64,000 nucleotides of DNA from VFMC01 sp050248155 (GTDB lineage: Bacteria; Actinomycetota; Acidimicrobiia; Acidimicrobiales; Ilumatobacteraceae), in assembly GCA_050248155.1 (NCBI GenBank), contig JBFWSW010000003.1, positions 69,025 through 133,024 on the forward strand, given 5' to 3'. A program made the position numbers and the translations under genes. The notes beneath the pieces are model-generated. The model ran no database searches and was not told the origin of the DNA. It saw nothing but the letters and a program-made list of their open reading frames with translations. Shown piece after piece: positions 8,030 through 15,292 of this stretch. Numbering within the stretch: position 1 is the first letter of the stretch; each line of letters opens with the position of its first letter.

Positions 8030-8097
8030 ACTCCGTCTCGCTGTCTCGTGGGTCTGCCACCGGACACACGTCGATGCCGGTGCGTGTCCGGGAAGGG

Positions 8098-8364
8098 CTA
8101 CTCCTCGATGAGGATCACCAGGGACTCGGGCACGACGCCGTCATGTTCCATCGCCTCGGCCGCGGCGTCGCTCTGCATCGCCGCCATCAGCGCATCGAGA
8201 TCGGCGACGTCCATCAGGACGGCGACCTGGTTCGGGTTCTCCGGATCGACGAACGTTCGAATGTTGGAGACGCCGAGTGGACCGAAGATTTCCTCGCGTT
8301 TGGGGGAGTTGATCCAGTGATCCTTCCCCTTCGAGATGTGGTGGTGTCCGATCACGCTTGGCAT
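8098..8364 (-). CDS. Small conserved-type hypothetical protein
   Basis: 88 aa beginning MPSVIGHHHISKGKDHW. An AGGAGG sequence lies 5 nt before the ATG, the clearest ribosome-binding site in this part of the window, which decides the start. The sequence alternates short strands and helices (VAVLMDVADLDALMAAM; ESLVILIEE), like other single-domain ferredoxin-fold dimeric barrel proteins. No enzyme motif is visible. It precedes the ABM-domain gene and may act with it. Confidence 0.7.
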   Translation of the reverse strand: MPSVIGHHHISKGKDHWINSPKREEIFGPLGVSNIRTFVDPENPNQVAVLMDVADLDALMAAMQSDAAAEAMEHDGVVPESLVILIEE

Positions 8365-8388
8365 GGTGCCCTCCTGAATTGATGGACT

Positions 8389-8502
8389 TCACGAGGCGAC
8401 GGCCTCACGACTCACGTGCGGTTGGCGCTCGGCCGAGGAGTCGTCCTCGCCCGCCATGATGTGGATCAGGTCGTGACGTATCAACCGACGTTCTTCGTAC
8501 AT
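8389..8502 (-). CDS. Possible 37-aa small protein
   Basis: Short frame MYEERRLIRHDLIHIMAGED...SREAVAS. A GGAG sits 6 nt before the ATG at 8502, and it ends 24 nt before the next gene's start on the same strand. Too short for codon-use statistics to be decisive, so it could be chance. The remaining sequence up to 8700 shows no convincing coding frame, RNA gene or hairpin. Confidence 0.25.
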   Translation of the reverse strand: MYEERRLIRHDLIHIMAGEDDSSAERQPHVSREAVAS

Positions 8503-8700
8503 TTGGGGCTCCGCTCGACTTGTCGGGGTCCGCTCGGACGACGCCCCGATCCCGCCACGAGGCGACGCAGCCCCGCCGGACCTGACGTCCACGGGGTCCC
8601 ACCGGCTCGATCCGGTTCTCGGGACCGGGTAGGTCCGCCGAAGACGATTGCGATCCGAGGTCTCGACCGGTCAAGGCGTGCCGATCGCCGCCGCCGTCGC

Positions 8701-11499
8701 TCACCGAGCCCGGTGCGCGTCCATGACGCGTCCGCCGGCCATCTCGTCGCCGACGAGCACCGCTGCGTCGGCGACGATGAGCTCGCGCAGGGAGTGGATG
8801 CCGAGTTTGCTGTAGATGTGCTGGAGGTGTGTGCGGACGGTGGCTTCGGAGACGGTGAGCTGTTCGGCGATTCCCCGTCGACTGCTGCCGGCGCGGGCGA
8901 GCTCCGCGACTCTGAGCTCTTGTGGGGTGAGCCGGCCACTTTGCAGTCCGCGTCGGCGCCGCCCGCCGGTCGACGACAGCGCCTCGCGTGCGTAGCGGGC
9001 GTGGGCGGGCGCTTGGAGTGTCTCGGCCCTGTCGAGGGCTTCGGCGAGCACCGGTCGGGCGCGGGCTGGTTCTCCTGTTCGACGGAGCATGTCGCCGTAG
9101 GCCAACAGCGTCGAGATGCGTTCCATCGGGAGCTCGACTGTGTCGTGGATCGCGAGCGCGCCGATGTAGTGGCCCTCCGCGGCTCGGTGGTCCGCGTGGC
9201 GGATCGCGAGCTCGGCGCGACCGAACGCAGCCGCCACGTGCGGATAGCGGCACGGCAGACGCTTTGTGCAGTCGTCCAACCAGTCGAGCACGCGGGCTGC
9301 GTCGGTGTCGTGCCCGGCCCGCGCATGGGCGATTGCTGCTCGGCCGGCCCACGGGATCACGCAGGGCTCGCCGATGCCGAGCTGCTTGGTGAGCCGTTCG
9401 GCCTTCAGGTACACGGAAGCGGCCGCTTCGGGCCGGCCGAGGCCGAGATGCGTGATTCCCTCGAGGTGCAGCAGCCAGATCCGAGCGATGCCTTCGTCGC
9501 GCTCGTCGAGCAGCGCATCGAGTTCTCGGCGGCAGTCGTCGGCGTCGCGGGCACGATCTAGGTGGAGGAGAACGAAGAAGCGAACGACGGCGTTGTGGGT
9601 GGCGCCGAGGGGCACCAGTTCGGTGAGTTCGCCGGCGCGATCGCTCAGCTCGAGTGCTGTCGCGAGTTGCCCGGTTCGTGCCGCGACTTCCGCTTCGCCG
9701 ATGAGCGACATCGTGAGCGCCTCCACCGCTCCGAGGCGCTCCGCCGCGGCGCGGGCCGACCGGAACGCTCGCGTCGCGGCGTCGAAGTCCTCTAGGTACT
9801 TGGCGGCGTGGGCGTGAACGGTGGCGAGACCCCACGACCAGGCCGGGTCGGCGAGCTCGGGTCGAGGATTGGTGGACGCCGCTCGGGCGGCGATTGCCGT
9901 GGCCTCGAAGCCGGTGGGATCGCCGGCCATCACGGTCAGATATCCGTGCGCCGCCTCGGCTCGAAGTCGGAGCCGTTCATCCGCTCCCGCACACAGGTCG
10001 ATGGCCCGTCGGGCGAGCGGGAGACAGCCTGCGGGGCCCAGCACGATGTGCATGCTCATCGCCTGGTCGACGAGCGCCTCGGAGGCCGCGAGGGGGTCGT
10101 CGGGCAGCATCAGCTCGGCGGCGTCGGCGAAACAGGTCGAGGCGCGAACGTGGTCGCCGCCGGCGTACAGCGCGCGCCCGCGCATCCGAAGCGCCATCGC
10201 CTCGACGTCGTCGTCGATCACGGTGCGCGTCAGCACCCGTTCGCAGGCGCGGGACGCGGCGAGCGGATCACCGGACCCCAGCAGCGCTGCTCCCTGGTCG
10301 AGTAGCAACGCCGGCTCCACACGGTCGCCGGCCAGCTCGACGGCCGCGGTTAGCTGGGACGCAGCTGTGGCCAAGGCTCCGACGCCGAGTGCCGACCGAC
10401 CGGCCCGGGCCAGCGTCGCGACGACGTCGGGGTCGCGACGTCCGGCTCGAAGTGCGTGTTCGGCGGCTTCGGCGTCCGAGCCCCGTCGAACGAGCACCTC
10501 GAAGCTGCGGGTGTGAAGGCGTGCACGAACCGCACTCGGAAGGTCGTCGTACAGCGCCTGGGCGAACAGTGGGTGAGCGAAGCGCATGCGTCCGGGAGCA
10601 ACTTCTTCGATCAAGCCGCTCCGACCGATGCTGTCGATCGCGGCGTCGGACTCGACGTCCGTGAGCCCTGCCACCTCCGCCGCGACGTCCGGGCTGAATC
10701 GAGCACCGAGCACACTCGCAGCGCGTGCGCACTGCAACGCGGCCACGGAGAGACCGGCAAACCGGCTGAGCAGGAGGGTGTCGGTCCCGAACTTCGGCCA
10801 CCGATCGTCGGCGGACGCGTCGATCGCGCCGCGGCTCATCGCGGACGCGACCTGCTCGAGCAGGAGCGGATTGCCGGCGCACAGCTCCCAGGCCTGGGCC
10901 GACGCAGCATCGGACACCGGTCTGTCGGAGCGCTCGGCGAGCACGGCCGTCGATGCTTCACGGCTGAGTGGAGCGAGTCGCACGCTGCTCGCCAAACCGG
11001 CACCGACGATGCTCGCAGCAATGTCTCGCGCTTCCTCCGGCCACGGCCGCATCGTCGCGATGATCGCGACCGGCAGTGAGCCGATTCGCCTGGACAACAG
11101 CGACAGCATCTCGAGCGAGTCCGAGTCCGCCCAGTGCAGGTCGTCGAGTGCGATCAGCACGCCCGGATCGCTGCGTTCGAGCCAACGGACCAACCGGTAC
11201 AGCTGTTCGGCCCGCCCGATCGGCGAGGCGGATCGCGCGAGCAGGCTCGGCGCATCCAGCGAGGACATTGCCTGGTCGAGCACCCCGAACGGGAGCGAGG
11301 TCTCCATCGCGTCGCCCCTGCCCACCCCGACGCGCAGGACGGGTTGTGCGCGGTCGTGCGCCAGCTCGAGGATGCTCGACTTGCCCAACCCCGCTTCGCC
11401 CTCGACGAAGAGCACGCCACCTCGGCCGGCCAATGCGGCGTCGAGCAGATGAGCGACGCCGGCGTCGGCGGCATCTCGTTCTCGCAATCGGCTGCCCAA
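8701..11499 (-). CDS. LAL-type LuxR-family ATP-binding transcriptional regulator
   Basis: Large (932 aa) MalT/LAL-family regulator. The N-terminal AAA/STAND ATPase has a Walker A motif GEAGLGKSS (residues 34-42) and a Walker B/sensor LDDLHW (118-123). A long helical middle (about 330-840) resembles tetratricopeptide repeats. The C-terminal LuxR helix-turn-helix (about 856-915) has LTPQELRVAELARAG and ATVRTHLQHIYSKLG. The TTG start at 11499 is the only plausible initiation codon before the ATPase, with an in-frame stop ten codons upstream; a GGGGG stretch precedes it. These proteins bind DNA in response to a ligand and ATP. It diverges from a SnoaL-like gene, a candidate target together with the small genes downstream. 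Confidence 0.92.
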   Translation of the reverse strand: MGSRLRERDAADAGVAHLLDAALAGRGGVLFVEGEAGLGKSSILELAHDRAQPVLRVGVGRGDAMETSLPFGVLDQAMSSLDAPSLLARSASPIGRAEQLYRLVRWLERSDPGVLIALDDLHWADSDSLEMLSLLSRRIGSLPVAIIATMRPWPEEARDIAASIVGAGLASSVRLAPLSREASTAVLAERSDRPVSDAASAQAWELCAGNPLLLEQVASAMSRGAIDASADDRWPKFGTDTLLLSRFAGLSVAALQCARAASVLGARFSPDVAAEVAGLTDVESDAAIDSIGRSGLIEEVAPGRMRFAHPLFAQALYDDLPSAVRARLHTRSFEVLVRRGSDAEAAEHALRAGRRDPDVVATLARAGRSALGVGALATAASQLTAAVELAGDRVEPALLLDQGAALLGSGDPLAASRACERVLTRTVIDDDVEAMALRMRGRALYAGGDHVRASTCFADAAELMLPDDPLAASEALVDQAMSMHIVLGPAGCLPLARRAIDLCAGADERLRLRAEAAHGYLTVMAGDPTGFEATAIAARAASTNPRPELADPAWSWGLATVHAHAAKYLEDFDAATRAFRSARAAAERLGAVEALTMSLIGEAEVAARTGQLATALELSDRAGELTELVPLGATHNAVVRFFVLLHLDRARDADDCRRELDALLDERDEGIARIWLLHLEGITHLGLGRPEAAASVYLKAERLTKQLGIGEPCVIPWAGRAAIAHARAGHDTDAARVLDWLDDCTKRLPCRYPHVAAAFGRAELAIRHADHRAAEGHYIGALAIHDTVELPMERISTLLAYGDMLRRTGEPARARPVLAEALDRAETLQAPAHARYAREALSSTGGRRRRGLQSGRLTPQELRVAELARAGSSRRGIAEQLTVSEATVRTHLQHIYSKLGIHSLRELIVADAAVLVGDEMAGGRVMDAHRAR

Positions 11500-11554
11500 A
11501 TCGTCGCCACCCCCAGTCGGATCAGACTACGCACCCCGTCGTCCGGGAGAAATA

Positions 11555-11583
11555 CGACGATCGTCGGACGCTGCGACGATCGG
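11555..11583. promoter_or_regulatory. Candidate operator between the LAL regulator and the SnoaL-like gene
   Basis: A 12-bp perfect palindrome, CGACGATCGTCG (11555-11566), is followed 19 nt further on by CGACGATCGGA (11574-11584), repeating CGACGATCG in the same orientation. The spacing is close to two helical turns, as for paired operator half-sites in a divergent regulator/target region. The LAL protein is the obvious candidate binder; this is inference from position. Confidence 0.35.
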
Positions 11584-11590
11584 ACTTCTC

Positions 11591-11596
11591 GATACT
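11591..11596 (+). promoter_or_regulatory. Putative -10 box for the SnoaL-like gene
   Basis: GATACT lies 6 nt before the ATG at 11603, immediately after the repeated CGACGATCG sites. If transcription begins near 11602, the longer protein is made from a leaderless message. Confidence 0.35.
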
Positions 11597-11602
11597 GAAA
11601 CG

Positions 11603-12172
11603 ATGCCGGTGGCCGACACCGCACGGGTGCTGCTCCTCACGCTGCACCACTCGGAGGACGGAGCTCCATCCGGCACGGTGCGAGTCGTCGGACGACCGGG
11701 CGAGATCGCCTTCGACGGCTGGATCGACCTCATTGGACTGATCACGGAAGCGAGGAGTGAGGAGATGGACAACGCAGCGACGATGCGGAGCGCCTACGAA
11801 CGAATCAACGGAGGCGACCTCGACGACTACGCCGCGCTGGTGGCCGAGGACTTCGTCGAACACTCCGAGATCCCAGGTCTTCCCGCCACGAAGAGCGGGA
11901 TGCTCGAGTACTTCGGGATGATCCTCGCCGCGTTCCCCGACCTGCACTTCGTCGTCGACGACCTGATCGTCGGCGACGGAAAGGCGGTGGCACGGGCCAC
12001 GGTGACCGGCACGCACCAGGGCGAGTTCATGGGCGTGGCGGCGACAGGGAACCGCGCCGAGATCCAGCTCATCGACATCATGGGGTTCGGCGACGACGGT
12101 CTCATCCACGAGCATTGGGGGGTAGCCGACATGCTGTCGCTGCTCCAGCAGATCGGCGCGGTTCCGGCATGA
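11603..12172 (+). CDS. SnoaL-like / ester-cyclase-fold protein with N-terminal extension
   Basis: 189 aa from the ATG at 11603. From about residue 55 it is a SnoaL/NTF2-like polyketide-cyclase domain (MRSAYERINGGDLDDYAALV; FVEHSEIPGLP; YFGMILAAFPDLHFVVDDLI; the closing GLIHEHWGVAD). The first 54 residues (VLLLTLHHSEDGAPSG, FDGWIDLIGLI) look like a separate small beta-alpha unit. An alternative ATG at 11765 has GAGGAG seven nt upstream and would make the cyclase domain alone. Both starts are plausible: the first has a -10 box 6 nt before it, the second a good ribosome-binding site. Divergent from the LAL regulator. Confidence 0.75.
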   Translation: MPVADTARVLLLTLHHSEDGAPSGTVRVVGRPGEIAFDGWIDLIGLITEARSEEMDNAATMRSAYERINGGDLDDYAALVAEDFVEHSEIPGLPATKSGMLEYFGMILAAFPDLHFVVDDLIVGDGKAVARATVTGTHQGEFMGVAATGNRAEIQLIDIMGFGDDGLIHEHWGVADMLSLLQQIGAVPA

Positions 12173-12190
12173 CCCGGAAGAGTCGTTGAC

Positions 12191-12312
12191 ATATGGGCAC
12201 AACTGATCGAGATGAGGCTCGGCGACGGTCAGGACCTCTCGGAGATGATCCGCCTGATTCGCGCTGCTGAGCAGACGGGTTCAGGTCTGGTCCAGTCGTA
12301 CTTCATGCGCGG
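12191..12312 (+). pseudogene. Decayed fragment of an ABM-type monooxygenase gene
   Basis: Reading from 12191, the frame gives I-WAQLIEMRLGDGQDL...LIRAAEQTGSGLVQSYFMR, resembling the N-terminal half of actinobacterial ABM-domain proteins that begin MWAQLI and contain RAAEQ(P/T)GSGLV. The expected start codon is ATA instead of ATG. The similarity stops around 12312, and the frame then drifts into unrelated sequence with no C-terminal half. Recognition is from memory of the family, without an alignment. Confidence 0.45.
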
Positions 12313-12383
12313 GGCACCAACTCAGATCCACTCGGTTCAGCATCCGCGAGCACCAACAGCGTGTGAGCCGGTCGACACGGCAG

Positions 12384-12561
12384 TCATTCGAACTTGCTGA
12401 TCACGTCGTCCGCAAAATCGCTTGCACCAGTCGGTGAAGTCCTCCGGCGAGAGGCGTGTCTGATCCTGTACCTCTCGGCGGAGGTCGCTGCGTGGACCGA
12501 CGATGACGCGATCGACACCGAGCTCTTCGCAACGCTTGATGCGCTCAATCGTTGTGCCCAT
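12384..12561 (-). pseudogene. Frameshifted C-terminal remnant of a luciferase-like (LLM) oxidoreductase
   Basis: One frame encodes TIERIKRCEELGVDRVIVGP and LSPEDFTDWCKR. A +1 shift near 12415 is needed to continue as DFADDVISKFE and a stop at 12384-12386, a typical end for LLM-class F420/flavin oxidoreductases. The N-terminal two-thirds of the enzyme is absent. The two frames together make sense only as a once-functional gene end. The surrounding 12173-12790 region is less GC-rich than its neighbours and holds no intact gene. Confidence 0.55.
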
Positions 12562-12790
12562 TCCCGAAGCCGACGGTCGAGACTTCAGCCACGGTGTGCG
12601 GCACGCGGGCGGCGGTTGCGGCTGATGTGATTCGGACGACGCCGGTGCCCAATGGCGACGGCCACGGCGATTGAATCCAAATTTCGGACACTGCAGGAGA
12701 AGCCAAGCGGGCGAGCGAGGAGTTCCCTCAGGAGGGTCTCGACGCGGCGGTCTGCAGAGCCTGCTGGTCCGTGGTCGCATGAAAGCTTCC

Positions 12791-12868
12791 TGGTCGGGGT
12801 GAGAGGATTTGAACCTCCGGCCTCCACGTCCCGAACGTGGCGCGCTAACCAAGCTGCGCTACACCCCG
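12791..12868 (-). tRNA. tRNA-Pro (anticodon CGG), CCA encoded
   Basis: On the minus strand the acceptor stem is CGGGGTG with CACCCCG, the anticodon stem-loop is CCACG-TTCGGGA-CGTGG with anticodon CGG, and the T-arm is GGAGG-TTCAAAT-CCTCT. The discriminator A is followed by an encoded CCA. It reads proline codon CCG. Overlapping frames on either strand are artefacts of the tRNA. Confidence 0.97.
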
Positions 12869-12886
12869 TAAGTGCAGTCGCTGACT

Positions 12887-13324
12887 CTACCCCGCGGTGA
12901 CGGCTTCTTCCTCGGCGGATTCGGGTTCGGCTTCGACTGCAGCAACGACGGGTTCGGCCGGTGGGTGCAAGATGGCGTCGACGGCTCGGCGCAGGGTGAG
13001 GGCATCGAGCGGTTTGAACACCCACCCGTCCGCCGCGCTGCGCTTGGCCAGGTGCAGGTCGGCGCGGCGATCGAGCAGCATCAACACGGGAACGTGGGGC
13101 AGCAGATCGGCCGATTCGTCCAGCCGCAGGGCCATCGTCACCGCCATGCCGCCCATCGACCCGATCTGCAGATCGAGGATGGCGATGTCGGGCGTGCGCT
13201 CGGCGACGACCTTGGCGACAGAGCGGCCCTCACGGCACACCGTGAACGAGGTTTCGGGCCCGGCGAAGGTCGCGACGATCTCGTCGAGGACGAAGTCGGC
13301 ATCGGTGGCGACAAGGATGTGCAC
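12887..13324 (-). CDS. Stand-alone receiver-domain protein
   Basis: 145 aa CheY-like protein without a DNA-binding domain. An acidic residue after beta-1 (ATDADFV), a likely phosphoacceptor in IAILDLQIGSMGG and the conserved Lys in WVFKPLDAL are visible. The first acidic pocket is weaker than in classic receivers. The C-terminal 25 residues are an Ala/Glu-rich tail (PESAEEEAVTAG). The GTG start at 13324 has TAACGT 6 nt upstream (13331-13336), suggesting a leaderless message. No kinase is adjacent, so its partner is unknown. Confidence 0.85.
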   Translation of the reverse strand: MHILVATDADFVLDEIVATFAGPETSFTVCREGRSVAKVVAERTPDIAILDLQIGSMGGMAVTMALRLDESADLLPHVPVLMLLDRRADLHLAKRSAADGWVFKPLDALTLRRAVDAILHPPAEPVVAAVEAEPESAEEEAVTAG

Positions 13325-13330
13325 GCCCTC

Positions 13331-13336
13331 ACGTTA
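13331..13336 (-). promoter_or_regulatory. Putative leaderless -10 box for the receiver gene
   Basis: TAACGT on the minus strand, 6 nt before the GTG start at 13324. Confidence 0.35.
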
Positions 13337-13377
13337 CTCCTGCCCGGCTCGGCCACCCCAGGCCAGGCGGCGAGCTG

Positions 13378-14442
13378 TCAGGCCGGGAACAACAGCACGT
13401 GCAACTCGCGAAGCGTGCGCATGTCGTGGACGTCGGCAGGCAGCAGCGGGAGCCAGGCCACGGGCGCGCCAGGTCCGAGGTCGGCGAGCAGCGGGTCGAG
13501 CTGCGCGTGCTCGGCGGTGGCGGTCGCGTTCAGCTCGTCGAGATTGGCCCACAGCGCAGCGTCGCCCTTGCGACGCCGACCTGGCGGTACCGGAAAGCTC
13601 GGCGTGCACCGGTTGACGACCAGCGCGGCGACCGAGAGCCCGTGATCGGCGAGCTTGCGCGCGAACCAGCGTGCCTCCTCGACGGTGTCGAGCTTGGGCG
13701 AGGCGACGAGGAGATACCGGGTGTGCGGTGAGTGCAGCAACACCATCACCTCGTCGGCGCGGCGCCGGAAGCCGGTCTCCATGCCTTCGAACGCCTGGAA
13801 GAAGGCGATCGCGTCCGACAGCACCGAGCCGCCCACCACCTTGCCGATCGTGCGCAGCATCGGTTGCGCCGCCACGTTGAGCACCTTGAGGCCGCGCCGC
13901 GTGGGCACCATCAGCAGCTTGAACAGTGGGTGGTCGAGGAAGCGCGCCAACGTGCGTGGAGCGTCGAGGAAGTCGAGCGCGTTTCGGGTGGGGGGCGTGT
14001 CGACCACGACCACGTCGAAGCGCACGTCCCGGCTGAGGGCGTTCAGGCGCTCGGCCGCCATGTACTCCTGGGTGCCACTCAGCGCGCCGGCGATGTTGCG
14101 GTAGAAGCTGTTGGCCAGGATCCGCTCCGCCTGCTCGGGGGTCGGCGCGTGGGCGCGGACCAGGCCGTCGAAGGTCGCCCGCGTGTCGAGCATCACTGCC
14201 CAGAGCTCCCCGTTCGACGTCCCGATGTCGAGCCGGGTCGGGTCGTTCGTCAACCCGCCGGGCAGCCCGAGCGCGTCGGCGAGACGCCGGGCCGGGTCGA
14301 TGGTCACGACGACGACCCGGTGACCCCGGGACGCGAGCTCGAGCCCCAGCACGGCTGCTGTCGTCGTCTTGCCCACACCGCCGGAGCCGCAGCAGACGAT
14401 CACGCTCGCGTCGTCCAGCGCCGCACCGACGCCGGAGCTCAC
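13378..14442 (-). CDS. ArsA/Get3-like ATPase, second subunit of a pair
   Basis: 354 aa SIMIBI-class ATPase. The deviant Walker A motif is CGSGGVGKTTTAAVLG near residues 18-33, the switch region shows VVVTIDPARRLADALG, and the Walker B region is FDVVVVDTPPTRNALDFL. Known relatives include arsenite-pump ATPases, eukaryotic Get3 and the mycobacterial pair Rv3679/Rv3680, which is linked to whiB4; the same gene types (pair plus WhiB) lie here within 4 kb. The GTG start at 14442 overlaps the upstream ATPase stop by 4 nt (GTGA), so the pair is translationally coupled and likely forms a heteromer. A role in anionic toxicant tolerance or membrane-protein handling is inference. Confidence 0.88.
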   Translation of the reverse strand: MSSGVGAALDDASVIVCCGSGGVGKTTTAAVLGLELASRGHRVVVVTIDPARRLADALGLPGGLTNDPTRLDIGTSNGELWAVMLDTRATFDGLVRAHAPTPEQAERILANSFYRNIAGALSGTQEYMAAERLNALSRDVRFDVVVVDTPPTRNALDFLDAPRTLARFLDHPLFKLLMVPTRRGLKVLNVAAQPMLRTIGKVVGGSVLSDAIAFFQAFEGMETGFRRRADEVMVLLHSPHTRYLLVASPKLDTVEEARWFARKLADHGLSVAALVVNRCTPSFPVPPGRRRKGDAALWANLDELNATATAEHAQLDPLLADLGPGAPVAWLPLLPADVHDMRTLRELHVLLFPA

Positions 14443-15290
14443 GCGAGCGTCCCGGCGAGTGTCCGCACGTCGGTCGACGTCAGCCCCGGGGTCACGAGGT
14501 GGGGGAGGTGGATCTGGTCGATCGCCAGCAGCTCGCTGAGCCGATCGACCTCACGACGGTGCATGGCCCGCCGCGCGTTGCGGAACTCGGCGGCTGCCGC
14601 CAGCCCCTCGGCAGCATCGTCCGGCACCGCCAGGTCGGGACCGCCGTCGAAGCCGTTCACGACGACCGGTCCGAGCTGCACGCCGACGCGCTCTTCGAGT
14701 GCGAATGCGGTCTCGATGAGCTCGTTCACCGGTGTGGTCTCGGGCAACGTCACCATCACCACCTGACATCGCGCCGGATCGTTCAGCATCTCGCGCACGT
14801 CGGACGCCTGGGTGTGGATGGGGCCGGCGTGCACGGTGTCGAGCAGGCTGCGTGCCGCCATGAGGAAGGTGATCGCATGCCCAGCAGCCGGGCCGTCGAC
14901 CAGGATGAGGTCGTACTCGCCGACCCGTTCCAACTGCTTGAGCTTGCCCAGCACCACGATGTCGTCGATACCCGGCGCTGCGGTCGATACGACATCGATC
15001 ACACCGCTCGTGGCCAGGCGCTTCGCGACCCGGCGGAGACCGTGCTCCTCGAGGTACTCGGCCAGCGCCGTCGGGGCCGACAGGGCGAGGACCGGGATGT
15101 CGTCACCGAGCAGTGCACGCAACCCGGGCTTGCCGTCGAGCTCGACGGCGAGCACCCGAAGTCCCGATTCGGCTGCTGCTCGCGCCAGAACTGCCGTTAC
15201 CGTTGTCTTCCCCACACCGCCCTTGCCGGCCACGACGACCAACCTGGTGGTGCGGAGGAACTCGTGTGGATCCAGGCGCTTCGGAGGCAC
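14439..15290 (-). CDS. ArsA/Get3-like ATPase, first subunit of a pair
   Basis: 283 aa. The deviant Walker A is VAGKGGVGKTTVTAVLA (about residues 20-36), followed by RVLAVELDGKPGLRALLG and a Walker B-type LILVDGPAAGHAITFL. It is shorter than its partner and than arsenite ATPases, as in the smaller subunit of actinobacterial pairs. The GTG start at 15290 is separated by only 2 nt from the GTG start of the divergent NfeD-like gene, so the promoter must lie inside that gene or one start is mis-set. An in-frame TTG 17 codons later is possible but would trim the first beta strand. Confidence 0.88.
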   Translation of the reverse strand: MPPKRLDPHEFLRTTRLVVVAGKGGVGKTTVTAVLARAAAESGLRVLAVELDGKPGLRALLGDDIPVLALSAPTALAEYLEEHGLRRVAKRLATSGVIDVVSTAAPGIDDIVVLGKLKQLERVGEYDLILVDGPAAGHAITFLMAARSLLDTVHAGPIHTQASDVREMLNDPARCQVVMVTLPETTPVNELIETAFALEERVGVQLGPVVVNGFDGGPDLAVPDDAAEGLAAAAEFRNARRAMHRREVDRLSELLAIDQIHLPHLVTPGLTSTDVRTLAGTLA

Positions 15291-15292
15291 TT

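Noticed and set aside
8405..9835. Long Arg/Pro-rich minus-strand frame inside the LAL regulator
   Set aside because: A frame-shifted shadow of the LAL gene with no recognisable domain.
12652..12900. Plus-strand frame containing GVRGFEPPASTSRTWR across the tRNA-Pro
   Set aside because: This is the well-known translation artefact of a proline tRNA read antisense; the tRNA explains the sequence fully.
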